Below are positions 34,510-43,019 of a stretch of 64,000 nucleotides of DNA, piece after piece. The stretch lies in assembly GCF_000696305.2 (NCBI RefSeq), contig NZ_AOMT01000005.1, positions 310,001 to 374,000 of the forward strand. Direction: 5' to 3'. A program made the translations under genes and the position numbers. The stretch is from Moraxella bovoculi 237. GTDB lineage: Bacteria; Pseudomonadota; Gammaproteobacteria; Pseudomonadales; Moraxellaceae. A model generated the notes under the pieces. The model saw only the letters and a program-made list of their open reading frames with translations. It did not search any database and was not told where the DNA came from. The stretch's first letter is position 1. Each line of letters opens with the position of its first letter.

Positions 34510-34911
34510 TTAGTTGGTAATTTCTGGTGTTTTAGAGATTAGCTTGTTCAGTGTCCATACAGGTTTTACATTATCGCCTTCGGTAACGCTTGTTTGCTTA
34601 ACATCTAGCACATAACGGAAACCTTCTTCGTATTCAAAACCTTCGATTCCACCGCTTAGTACGTTAAAGTTACGATCGATGGTGCGACGATATTGTAGAC
34701 ATTCGCCAGCAACTTTAGTACCAGTTGTGCTGGTTAGTTCGCACACAGCTTTACGTGGTGCGATCTCTACTTGGAAGCTTGGGATTTTAATGATTTTAAC
34801 TTCCTTGGTCTGACCTTCTAAAGTCATAACACGCGTATCATTTAGGTTGTTTGATGCACAGCCTGTCAGGGCAATAGCAGCAGCGGTCAATGCGATGGCA
34901 AATTTTTTCAT
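34510..34911 (-). CDS. DUF4377-domain lipoprotein
   Basis: 133 residues. The ATG at 34911, preceded by AAGGAG, begins the lipoprotein signal MKKFAIALTAAAIALTGC with Cys18 of lipobox LTGC. The mature part has a DUF4377-like pattern: CELTSTTGTKVAGECLQYRR, then an Ile-Glu-Gly-Phe motif (GGIEGFEYEEGFRYVLDVKQ) before the last strand. DUF4377 domains often accompany HslJ/META-type domains in surface or stress proteins; no reaction is known. Monocistronic on the minus strand. Confidence 0.8.
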   Translation of the reverse strand: MKKFAIALTAAAIALTGCASNNLNDTRVMTLEGQTKEVKIIKIPSFQVEIAPRKAVCELTSTTGTKVAGECLQYRRTIDRNFNVLSGGIEGFEYEEGFRYVLDVKQTSVTEGDNVKPVWTLNKLISKTPEITN

Positions 34912-35094
34912 GATTAATCTCCTTGATTGTGATTTATTGATAAAAATTAATATCAATATAAAGTAGAAAATCTTAATCTTAACTTTGTGTTAATTTAAGC
35001 AAAATACTTGCTGATTTCATAATAGCACGCTAATATTGCTATTATGTAACAGATTAACGGTAACATTGTATAATAAATAGGTAATGCACAAATT

Positions 35095-36010
35095 AGCTGG
35101 GAATGCTTTTGCCAATAGATCAAGCATCATATAAGGCGAGGTAGATGCGCTAAGAGATGTGCCAAGCAATGCGGTCACAGAGGCATCTTGTGAGACGAAT
35201 GGCTCGGTAACGAACTGTAGTTTGGTTTTTTCACCTGGGGCAGTTTTGATGATCTGAACACGCTGACCGCCTTGGGCTTTTGTCCAATCTTCCCATTTGG
35301 CTTCTGGGTAGTATTTTTGAAGTTCGGCAAGTTTTTGATTGTCAGACAATGGTACTTGGCTAACTAGGTATTTCACCAAGTCCAAATTCTCAAGGCCTGT
35401 AGTTGCCATCGAGATGGTGTTGTCTTTGGTGGCTGATGCCATTAGGTCGGTTTGTGAGCCATTTTTTAGGAACTTATTAGAGTAAGTTGCGAATGGACCA
35501 AACAAGACATATTTTTTACCATCAATGTAGCGTGTGTCGATGTGCGGTACGCTCATCGGAGGCGCCCAGCTCGGCACGGCCATAGACTTTGGCAGTACGT
35601 GCGTTCACAACTTCGGGGTTGTCGGTCATCAAGAATAGACCACCCACAGGAAAGCCTGCGTAGTATTTGCTCTCAGGTAGATCTGTCATCTGTAGTAGCT
35701 TGATGACAGCACTGCCAGCACCGATGGACACATGACGTGTCTTGGTGTGAGTAGTTGTACCGTCTTTTAGGTTCTTAACGCTGATCGTCCACGTGTTATC
35801 ATCATTACGGCTAATGCCTGTAACTTCTGAATGTGTAGACAGCTTGAAGTTTTGGTTCTTGTTTAGATGGTCGACAAGCTGAGTTGTAATCGCGCCGTAG
35901 TTCACGTCAGTACCAATGTCCATGCGCGTGGCAGCTATTTTTTTGTGCTTCATCACGACCTTGGTGATCGGTGGCGCCCATTGACCGATAACTAATTTGT
36001 CTTCTTTAAA
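35095..36010 (-). pseudogene. mqo: Malate:quinone oxidoreductase remnant
   Basis: Two minus-strand reading frames together match the middle and C-terminal half of Mqo. The upstream frame gives [22 protein letters not shown] through [15 protein letters not shown], and the downstream frame continues [35 protein letters not shown] and [13 protein letters not shown] to LLAKAFPA. They are offset by a small frameshift near 35558-35566. The first hundred or so residues, including the FAD-binding GxGxxG, are missing, and the last segment after AKAFPA is replaced by unrelated AT-rich sequence. The gene is thus truncated at both ends and frameshifted and cannot make active enzyme. Intact Mqo oxidises malate to oxaloacetate at the membrane. 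Confidence 0.88.
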
Positions 36011-36245
36011 TGCAATTGCCAACAAGATTGCAATCGTAATCAATATTTTTTTATAAAAAATCCAAAGGCGAAATCGCGTTATGTTGTGAAACAAAAAAAG
36101 ATTTGGGTTGCATTAATTGGTCATAAACCAATTGAAGTAAGCCAAATCCATGCTAAAAATGTGCTATTCTATATGAAATAACCCAAAAAAAATTAATTTT
36201 AAAACTTTATATCATTTTAAATTAGCAAAAAATTAACAATTAAAT

Positions 36246-36428
36246 TTAATCATCGTCCTTTTTGCTGTCACCTGGCACGACCGCTTTGACGACTTTGGTG
36301 GTGCCTTTAACCACACCTTTGGTCGTTTTGTAGGCGACTTTTATGGGTAAGGTGACAACTTTATGGACGCAGCCTTGTAGGATAAAGGCAGATAGAGCGA
36401 TGGTTAGTAGGATAGAAATATTTCTCAT
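36246..36428 (-). CDS. Small NF038104-type lipoprotein
   Basis: 60 residues. The signal MRNISILLTIALSAFILQGC ends in a lipobox LQGC with Cys20. The mature peptide VHKVVTLPIKVAYKTTKGVVKG then a Lys/Asp-rich end is characteristic of the NF038104 family of small lipoproteins in Moraxellaceae. The ATG at 36428 with an upstream GAG-rich site is preferred to an upstream ATG at 36461. Function unknown. It stands alone between the mqo remnant and argJ. Confidence 0.75.
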   Translation of the reverse strand: MRNISILLTIALSAFILQGCVHKVVTLPIKVAYKTTKGVVKGTTKVVKAVVPGDSKKDDD

Positions 36429-36579
36429 GATACATCTCAAATGATGGAAAATTGGCGGCATTTTAGTGGTTTGTGATGATTTTTACAAACAGTTTTTAAA
36501 TTAACTGAGTGACTGCATACAGTTTGGGGCAGTTTTCACCACCCCAATGAAACAATCATGACAATAGGAACTAAAAGAT

Positions 36580-37794
36580 TTAGCTGCGATAATCAGCATT
36601 GATACTGACATACTCATGCGACAAATCACAAGTATAAACCGTATCGGTAAAATTACCCTGCCCCAAATCAATGCTGACGGTTATCTCGGGGCGACTCATG
36701 ACCACTTTTCCCTGCTCTTCGGTATAACCGTCCGCCAGTCCGCCGCGCTGACAAATGGCAATCTCGTCTAGCGACACGCTTACATGGCTTTGGTCAAATG
36801 GCACGCCTGCATGACCCACCGCCGCCAAAATCCGCCCCCAGTTCGGGTCGGACGCGAAAAATGCCGTCTTGACAAGGGGTGAGTGAGCCACCGCATAAGC
36901 GACTTTGGCACAGTCGTCCGTGGTTTTACCGCCTGTTACCTTGACCGTGATAAATTTAGTCGCCCCTTCACCATCTCGTACGATGAGCTGGGCGATTTTT
37001 AACATCACATCTTTAATGGCTTGGTAAATGGCTTGATAATGGGCATGGTTTTCACTGTCTATCAAGTCCCCCACCTTGCCTGTGGCGATGAGTGTACAGC
37101 AGTCATTGGTAGATGTATCACCGTCAATGGTAATGCGGTTGAAGGATTGATTGGTCAAATCCACCAAGATTTTCTGTAACAGCTCTGGGCTGATATGAGC
37201 GTCTGTCGCCACAAACCCAAGCATGGTCGCCATGTTCGGACGTATCATCCCTGCCCCTTTGCTGATACCCGTTACCGTGTAAGTCATGCCGTCTATCGTG
37301 GTCTGCACGCTATGTCCTTTGGGGGTGGTGTCGGTCGTCATGATACTGTGGGCAGAGTTTAGCCAGTTATCGGCTGTCAAATCCGCCAACGCCTTATCCA
37401 GCCCTGCAATAATCCGCTCGCTCGGCAAAGTCTCGCCTATCACGCCCGTAGAATACGGTAGCACTTCGCACGCATTCACGCCTGTTTTGTTCGCCAACGC
37501 CTGACAAGTCGCCAACGCCCTATCTATGCCGTCCTGCCCTGTGCCTGCATTGGCGTTGCCTGTATTGATAAGTAAATAGCGTGGCGTGTGCGTTTGGATA
37601 TGTTTACGCACCAATTGCACAGGGGCTGCCACAAAGTAGTTTTGCGTGGCAACGACCGCCACGCTCGCCCCGTCCTCTATCTCAAATACCGTCAAATCAC
37701 GGCGGTTTGCATAGCGGACACCGGCTTCACAAATGCCGATTTTTACACCATCAATGGGCAATAATCGCACAAGACTGACATTACCGACTGGCAT
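36580..37794 (-). CDS. argJ: Bifunctional glutamate N-acetyltransferase / N-acetylglutamate synthase
   Basis: 404 residues. ArgJ transfers acetyl from N-acetylornithine to glutamate (and, in bifunctional forms, from acetyl-CoA), recycling acetyl in arginine biosynthesis. It is self-cleaved before the nucleophile Thr190 in NMATMLGFVATDA; the oxyanion region STGVIGE is at about 115-121. AAGGAG precedes the ATG. The base composition is somewhat richer in C/G runs than its neighbours. argD, the next-step enzyme, is in the window at 51.3 kb but not adjacent. Bifunctionality cannot be decided from sequence by eye. Confidence 0.95.
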   Translation of the reverse strand: MPVGNVSLVRLLPIDGVKIGICEAGVRYANRRDLTVFEIEDGASVAVVATQNYFVAAPVQLVRKHIQTHTPRYLLINTGNANAGTGQDGIDRALATCQALANKTGVNACEVLPYSTGVIGETLPSERIIAGLDKALADLTADNWLNSAHSIMTTDTTPKGHSVQTTIDGMTYTVTGISKGAGMIRPNMATMLGFVATDAHISPELLQKILVDLTNQSFNRITIDGDTSTNDCCTLIATGKVGDLIDSENHAHYQAIYQAIKDVMLKIAQLIVRDGEGATKFITVKVTGGKTTDDCAKVAYAVAHSPLVKTAFFASDPNWGRILAAVGHAGVPFDQSHVSVSLDEIAICQRGGLADGYTEEQGKVVMSRPEITVSIDLGQGNFTDTVYTCDLSHEYVSINADYRS

Positions 37795-37934
37795 GGGCTT
37801 CTCCTTAGATTTTTAAAATAAATAACAATGAATTGTACCAAAGGCTTTCGCATTTTGCGAATGGCAAATTTATGTTTTTGGAGCTATCTGATTTGTGGTC
37901 TAAATTTCACCTAGGTAAATATAGGAACATAAAT

Positions 37935-37960
37935 AAAAAGCGACATACAGCCGCTTTTTT
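37935..37960 (-). terminator. Terminator after xthA
   Basis: AAAAAGCG pairs with CGCTTTTT (37952-37959) around a 9-base loop, with further A/T tracts on both sides. Confidence 0.65.
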
Positions 37961-37983
37961 TGTGTGTTTGTATTAAAACGACT

Positions 37984-38799
37984 TTATAAACCGAACTTCG
38001 CCCAAATTGGCGCATGGTCAGACGGCTTTTCAAGTCCGCGAATGTCATAACTGATGCCAGCATCCACGCAGTCTGTGATAAGCCCGTCAGTGCACAGGAT
38101 ATGATCAATGCGCAGACCACGCTTTGGCATGTCTTCAAAGCCCTTTGAGCGATAATCAAACCAGCTAAATTGATCGGCATTATCTGGGTTGAATTTACGA
38201 TAAGTGTCGTGCAGATTGCGACTCATTAGATCACTGTACCATTCGCGCTCTTCTGGTAGGAATGAGCAGGTACCATTTCTAAGCCAGCGCTTAGCATTCG
38301 CATCGCCAATACCCACATCATTATCATGCGGAGAGATGTTCATGTCGCCCATGACGATCAGCTCGCGTCCTTGTCCTTTTAGCTCATCGATATAAGTATT
38401 CAAATCCGCATAAAAAGCGCGCTTCATCGGGAATTTCGTCTCGTGGCTGCGATTCTCACCTTGGGGAAAATAGCCATTAATTACATCAATCTCACGCCCA
38501 CCAATGTCAAAGCGTGCATGAATCAGGCGTCTTTGCGCATCTGGATCGCCAAATGGGAAGCCTTTTTGGACGAAGATCGGCGCATTTTTGGATAATATCG
38601 CCACGCCGTAATGTGCTTTTTGTCCAAAAAATTCCACATGATAGCCCAAGCTTTGCACATCTGCCAAGGGGAATGCTTTGTCATGCACTTTGGTCTCTTG
38701 TAGGCCGATGATGTCAGCGCCCAGCATATCACGCACGGCGATTAGCTGATGAGGTCTGGCGCGAAGTCCGTTAATATTAAAACTTACAAAAGTGGTCAT
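37984..38799 (-). CDS. xthA: Exodeoxyribonuclease III / AP endonuclease
   Basis: 271 residues (E. coli 268) of the exonuclease-endonuclease-phosphatase fold; repairs abasic sites and removes 3' blocks. Signature motifs in order: SFNINGLRARPHQL, LQETKVHDKAFP with the metal-binding Glu, the active-site NGYFPQGE, GDMNISPHDNDVG, RIDHILCT and the catalytic SDHAPIWAKF at the end. Divergent from the thioesterase gene at 38.9 kb. Cytoplasmic. Confidence 0.95.
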   Translation of the reverse strand: MTTFVSFNINGLRARPHQLIAVRDMLGADIIGLQETKVHDKAFPLADVQSLGYHVEFFGQKAHYGVAILSKNAPIFVQKGFPFGDPDAQRRLIHARFDIGGREIDVINGYFPQGENRSHETKFPMKRAFYADLNTYIDELKGQGRELIVMGDMNISPHDNDVGIGDANAKRWLRNGTCSFLPEEREWYSDLMSRNLHDTYRKFNPDNADQFSWFDYRSKGFEDMPKRGLRIDHILCTDGLITDCVDAGISYDIRGLEKPSDHAPIWAKFGL

Positions 38800-38917
38800 G
38801 TTTGGCTCTTTATTGCTTCTTAAATCATGGCATATTGTAACAAATTTTAGTGAAAAAATTTTAAAAATTTATCAAAGTCAGTGTACAATAATTTCAAATT
38901 CTAGCAAGGAAACATGA

Positions 38918-39361
38918 ATGAGCGCACCGATTTTTCATGCCAATTATAAGGTTTATATCAACCACACGGATGCAGGTGGTATTGTCTATCATGCCAATCA
39001 TTTGACCTTTTTTGAAAATTGTCGCAGGGATTGGCTCACATCACTTGGCTTTGACGGCTATTTTTTTGACACAGAGGGTATGGCAACTGGGATGGATGGG
39101 CATGATGGCAAGGTGCATTTTGTGGTGAGTCGTGCTGATTTGACGTATAAATTACCGCTGTTAGTTGATGATGTGCTAGTCGTGACTGTCACCGAAGTTA
39201 TCAAAAAGTCTGCAAGCCTTATTCTAACTCAGCACATCTATCGCAGTGATGATGATTTTAAAAATGGCAAAATCGCAACCATTGGCGTGATTACCCTTGC
39301 CTGCGTGATGAACAGTGAGAACGGCATTCGTCCGCATCGCCTGCCTACGGCATTTCGCTGA
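38918..39361 (+). CDS. YbgC-like acyl-CoA thioesterase (4HBT hotdog fold)
   Basis: 147 residues. The active-site loop YINHTDAGGIVYHANHLTFFE matches the YbgC/FadM 4-hydroxybenzoyl-CoA thioesterase family with its conserved Asp, and ADLTYKLPLLVDDVLVV is the central strand pair. These enzymes hydrolyse acyl-CoAs in the cytoplasm; YbgC is linked to the Tol-Pal system in E. coli, but no tol genes are here. AAGGA is 7 bases upstream of the ATG at 38918; an out-of-frame ATG precedes it by 4 bases. It is followed at once by the broken fetA. Confidence 0.87.
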   Translation: MSAPIFHANYKVYINHTDAGGIVYHANHLTFFENCRRDWLTSLGFDGYFFDTEGMATGMDGHDGKVHFVVSRADLTYKLPLLVDDVLVVTVTEVIKKSASLILTQHIYRSDDDFKNGKIATIGVITLACVMNSENGIRPHRLPTAFR

Positions 39362-39363
39362 TC

Positions 39364-40035
39364 ACAGTCTGTCTACTTAGTGTTAATCAGCTGTCCTATC
39401 ATGCCGCTGATTGCACGCTGTTAGATGAGGTGACTTTTGATTTAAATTTTGGTCAAAAAATTTGCCCTAGTCGGTCGCTCTGGCTCTGGTAAATCGGTGT
39501 TATTGCAAGCCCTATCCGATTTATTACCTTTGAATGATGCCATTACCAATAGGATTATGTTAAATAAAAATGGGAAATTAACTCCCCTCAGCCAAATCTC
39601 CTCGCCCGATTACCGTTCTGCCGTTGCTCTATTTCATCAAACGCCTAGCCTATCGGACGGCACGGTGCTTGATAATCTAACCGCTCCATTTGGTTTTAAA
39701 TACCACCAAAACAAGACCTTTGATAAAGATTGGCATTTACAAAAACTTACCATACTTGGCAAACATGACAATTTTATCAATCAATCCATGAGCTGTCAGG
39801 GGGTGAACGCCAAATCGTGAGCTTTTTGCGGACGTTGCAATTTAATCCAACGATTGCCCTATTTGATGAGACCACGTCCGCCCTTGATGATAAAACGGCA
39901 AATTTGCTCATTAGGCTCGTGCTAGATTGGCATGATGACCATAAAGCCTTGATTTGGGTTACGCACACACCAAGCGAACAACAAGCGTTGGGGGCAAATT
40001 TGTGGCGTATGGAGAATGGGGTGTTGGCGATGTAA
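39364..40035 (+). pseudogene. fetA: ABC transporter ATP-binding subunit FetA-like, frameshifted
   Basis: Three consecutive frames carry one ABC ATPase. Frame 1 reads SVNQLSYHAADCTLLDEVTFDLNFGQK; a run of six A near 39453-39460 (one more than the coding frame needs) shifts it to frame 2, which holds the Walker A motif GRSGSGKS (39473 onward), then TPSLSDGTVLDNL. A second shift near 39789-39796, just before the ABC signature, moves to frame 3 with LSGGERQIVSFLR, Walker B IALFDET and the H-loop VTHTPSE. No good start codon was found for frame 1. FetAB is a putative iron exporter; the partner permease fetB is intact downstream. Two shifts in one gene argue against sequencing error. Confidence 0.85.
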
Positions 40036-40060
40036 ATTGGCAATAACAAGATTATTAAAC

Positions 40061-40095
40061 GTAGATTTGGGCGAATGTGATTCGCCCAAATCTAC
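40061..40095. repeat. Perfect 15-bp inverted repeat between fetA and fetB
   Basis: GTAGATTTGGGCGAA (40061-40075) and its exact reverse complement (40081-40095) flank TGTGA. There is no T-tract, so it is not a standard terminator. The GGGCGAA...TTCGCCC core is like small dispersed palindromic elements seen in several bacterial genomes. Confidence 0.8.
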
Positions 40096-40135
40096 ACACC
40101 ATAAAATATTAATTTAAATCAATAACTTATTCATT

Positions 40136-40924
40136 ATGGCAATCACACTTACCCTGACCGACATCGCCCTAGCCAGCACCCTACTGCTTATCACGATAGG
40201 CGTGTCGGCATACCTGCGACTTGGCTTAGTCGGCACGCTCATCATGGCAGGGGTACGGACGGTCGTGCAGTTGTCTATGATTGGGCTGATTTTGGCGTGG
40301 GTGTTCGCTCGGGAGAGTGAGTGGCAGGTGCTTGCGATTTTGACCGTGATGACACTAATTGCCAGCGTCTCGGCAAAAGGTCGGGTCAAACGCCCCTACA
40401 AGGGCTTACTGTCTGATAGTATCACCTCGCTGTCGGTTGCCACAGGTGTGGTTACGCTGATTGCCATGACGCTCATTTTAAAGGTGTCGCCTTGGTACCA
40501 CCCCCAGTACATCATACCGATTTTGGGGCTGATTTTGGGCAATTCTTTGACCGCCATATCCTTGACCACCAACGAACTTGTGAACGCCATGCACGACAAG
40601 CAAGCCCTTATCAAATCTCACCTATCGCTGTCGGCTACCCCCTTTGAAGCGGTGCATGGGCTGGTCAAATCGGCGGTGCTAAATGGCTTGACCCCAACCG
40701 TCAATTCCATGCTCGTGGTCGGACTGGTGAGCCTGCCAGGGATGATGACAGGGCAAATACTGGCAGGGGCTGAACCCACGCAGGCGGTACGCTATCAGAT
40801 TGTTACCATGTTTTTTATCTGTGCAGGCAGTACGCTGTCGTGTACACTGTCGGCGGTGCTGGTGGTTCGGCGGTTTTTTGATGAACGTGGGCGGTTTGTG
40901 TTGAATACAAAAACAGCTCCATGA
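40136..40924 (+). CDS. fetB: ABC transporter permease FetB (UPF0014 family)
   Basis: 262 residues with about seven hydrophobic segments. The family motifs GVRTVVQLSMIGLILAWVF, IPILGLILGNSLTAISLTTNEL and VVGLVSLPGMMTGQILAG are clear; UPF0014/YbbM is the permease of FetAB, linked to iron export and peroxide resistance in E. coli. The matching ATPase gene just upstream is broken, so the permease has probably lost function unless another ATPase substitutes. No good ribosome-binding site precedes the ATG. The last codons overlap the left arm of a terminator. Confidence 0.88.
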   Translation: MAITLTLTDIALASTLLLITIGVSAYLRLGLVGTLIMAGVRTVVQLSMIGLILAWVFARESEWQVLAILTVMTLIASVSAKGRVKRPYKGLLSDSITSLSVATGVVTLIAMTLILKVSPWYHPQYIIPILGLILGNSLTAISLTTNELVNAMHDKQALIKSHLSLSATPFEAVHGLVKSAVLNGLTPTVNSMLVVGLVSLPGMMTGQILAGAEPTQAVRYQIVTMFFICAGSTLSCTLSAVLVVRRFFDERGRFVLNTKTAP

Positions 40925-40938
40925 TAGAAGCTGTTTTA
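40910..40938. terminator. Terminator overlapping the fetB stop, shared with the SDR gene
   Basis: AAAACAGCT (40910-40918) pairs with AGCTGTTTT (40929-40937). The left arm is within the fetB coding end (residues KTA); the T-tract follows. Converging genes. Confidence 0.7.
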
Positions 40939-40950
40939 ATTTAAGCAAGA

Positions 40951-41817
40951 TTACAAAAACTTCGTAATCAGTCGCAGTGGCAAATACTTCATGCCTAGCC
41001 CAATCGGTAGCCACGGCCACGCAGGGACATAGGCTTCATCGACTTTGGCTTCAATGGCTTTGACGATCACGTCCGCTCCTTCGTCTTCTTCGACTTCAAA
41101 AGGCAGGTATTTTGCCCCGATATTTAGGTCGGTACGCACATAGCCAGGGTAGATGGTGGACACCGTAATCGGTAGTTTTTCGCTAATGGTGTCGGCTCGT
41201 ATCCCCTCGGCAAGAGCTGCCAAACCTGCCTTAGCGGCGGCGTAAGTGGTCAAATGACGTGGCAGACCACGCACTGCAGACATGCTAGATATGACCACCA
41301 AATGACCGCTGTTTTGACGGCGGAAAATCTGCATGGCGGATTCACATTGAGCAAGGGCGGAGATAAAGTTCGTCTCGGCAGTCGCACGATTAATGGCAAA
41401 CCGCCCATGCCCAATGACACGGCTGTCGCCCACGCCTGCGTTTACGATGATTTTATCAAGTATGCCGCCATCATTTTCGATGTCTTTGACAAATTCTTCA
41501 AACACGTTAAAAATATCATCATAGACTGTTACATCAAGTGTGCGCACATAGACCTTGATGCCAAATTCTTTTTCAAGCTCGGCTTTTAAGGCTTCTAGTC
41601 GGTCAAGGCGTCTGGCACAAATCGCCAAATCATAACCCAAAAAGGCAAATTTACGAGCCATCATTGCCCCAAGCCCCGAGCTTGCCCCTGTAATCAGTAC
41701 GGTTTTGCCTTGACCGATACCACGAATATCATTCAAATCTTTAATTTTATTAAACTTATTAGCAATCACTCGCCCGAATTTATCGGCTTTGGCAAATACT
41801 TCTTCTAATTTTTTCAT
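40951..41817 (-). CDS. Short-chain dehydrogenase/reductase
   Basis: 288 residues of classical SDR type. NAD(P)-binding TGASSGLG at residues 43-50, NNAG-like IVNAGVGD, catalytic Ser region VISSMSAV and the active-site YAAAK. ARRLDRL after the second strand (Arg) suggests NADP(H) preference, an inference. An N-terminal extension of about 35 residues precedes the Rossmann fold, and a C-terminal hydrophobic tail (VPAWPWLPIGLGMKYLPL) may contact membrane. The substrate is unknown. Monocistronic. Confidence 0.85.
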   Translation of the reverse strand: MKKLEEVFAKADKFGRVIANKFNKIKDLNDIRGIGQGKTVLITGASSGLGAMMARKFAFLGYDLAICARRLDRLEALKAELEKEFGIKVYVRTLDVTVYDDIFNVFEEFVKDIENDGGILDKIIVNAGVGDSRVIGHGRFAINRATAETNFISALAQCESAMQIFRRQNSGHLVVISSMSAVRGLPRHLTTYAAAKAGLAALAEGIRADTISEKLPITVSTIYPGYVRTDLNIGAKYLPFEVEEDEGADVIVKAIEAKVDEAYVPAWPWLPIGLGMKYLPLRLITKFL

Positions 41818-41934
41818 AATAAATCCAAAAAATAATGAAATAAAAATAGCGAATCAAATAAGCTCGCTATTTTAACGTATTTTTAATAAAATTCCCAATA
41901 GTTTAATGTGTACAATCAATCACATACACAGCGC

Positions 41935-42900
41935 TTATGGACGGTTTAGCTTACTGATTAGCTTGGCTGCTGATTCACCCGCACCATCTATCAAGGCATC
42001 AATTGATGAGCTCATTTGTTCGGTCAATCCCAACTTTTCTGCCAATGTAGGCTTACTTCGTAATTGTAATGCATATACATTGTGATTATCCATAAGATTA
42101 AGGACATAGGCATCAGAAGTACCCACTTCATCCACAAGGTTCAACGCAAGTGCATCTTCACCGAACCAAAATTCACCTGTAGCGATCTTATCGACATCAA
42201 GGCTTGGACGATGTTTTTTGACGAATGCTTTAAATAACTCGTGGATTCGGTTGATTTCCTCTTGATATTTGGCGCGATCTTCGTCAGTGTTCTCGCCAAA
42301 TACTGTCACGGTACGTTTATACTCGCCTGCTGTGAACATCTCATAGCCGATATTGTGTTTTTTCATCAGTTCATGAAAATTGGGTAGCTGGCTTACCACA
42401 CCTACCGAGCCGATGATGCCAAAGTCAGAGACAATGATTTTATCTGCGACACAGGCCATCATGTAGCCACCGCTGGCTGCGATTTTATCCACGCATACTG
42501 TCAAGCTTAACCCTGCTGATTTGATGCGATCAAGCTGTGCTGCCGCCAGACCATAAGCATTGACCTGACCGCCGCCACTTTCTAGGCGCAGAACCACTTC
42601 ATCGCCTGATTTGGCTGTTGTGATGATGGTGCTAATCTCTTCGCGCAGATGCGCAACCGCGCTTGCTTTGATGTCGCCATCAAAATCTATCACGTAAATG
42701 GTCTTGGCATCATCTGCGATATCAGATTGATCTGTGCCTTTTTTGCTTGATTTGGCCAATTTGCACAGCTTAGAGAAGCATGACTGCTTGTCTTTTTTGG
42801 CTTCTTGGGTTGCCTCGAATTGCTTTTGGCGTTTTTGCTTGACTTTGTTTAGGTGAATGATTTGTAATTCAACGGGTTTTTTTGATGAATGAAATAGCAT
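41935..42900 (-). CDS. sohB: SohB-like S49 protease without the usual membrane anchor
   Basis: 321 residues matching E. coli SohB (349 aa) from its cytoplasmic/linker part onward: VIDFDGDIKASAVAHLREEI, RLESGGGQVNAYGLAAAQL, AASGGYMMACVADKI with nucleophile Ser143, and AGEYKRTVTVFGENT with the general-base Lys195. E. coli SohB begins with a transmembrane helix of about 30 residues; here the protein begins with a basic polar stretch (HLNKVKQKRQKQFE) and the in-frame codons upstream contain a stop. AGGAAA is placed before the ATG. It is predicted either cytosolic or peripherally held. Function of SohB is a putative periplasmic peptidase. Confidence 0.85.
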   Translation of the reverse strand: MLFHSSKKPVELQIIHLNKVKQKRQKQFEATQEAKKDKQSCFSKLCKLAKSSKKGTDQSDIADDAKTIYVIDFDGDIKASAVAHLREEISTIITTAKSGDEVVLRLESGGGQVNAYGLAAAQLDRIKSAGLSLTVCVDKIAASGGYMMACVADKIIVSDFGIIGSVGVVSQLPNFHELMKKHNIGYEMFTAGEYKRTVTVFGENTDEDRAKYQEEINRIHELFKAFVKKHRPSLDVDKIATGEFWFGEDALALNLVDEVGTSDAYVLNLMDNHNVYALQLRSKPTLAEKLGLTEQMSSSIDALIDGAGESAAKLISKLNRP

Positions 42901-43019
42901 AAATTTTCCTGTGATTTATAAAAAGCATAATGTGATAAAATGAGTTAAGTTTACATAGGGCTTAATGCGTCATTTTACAGCAACTTATACAAAAAATAAC
43001 AAACTAAAGCCCGTGCGGT

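Noticed and set aside
39449-39820. Stand-alone short ABC ATPase
   Set aside because: It contains only Walker A; the signature and Walker B lie in the next frame, and the first strand is in another, so it is a broken fetA.
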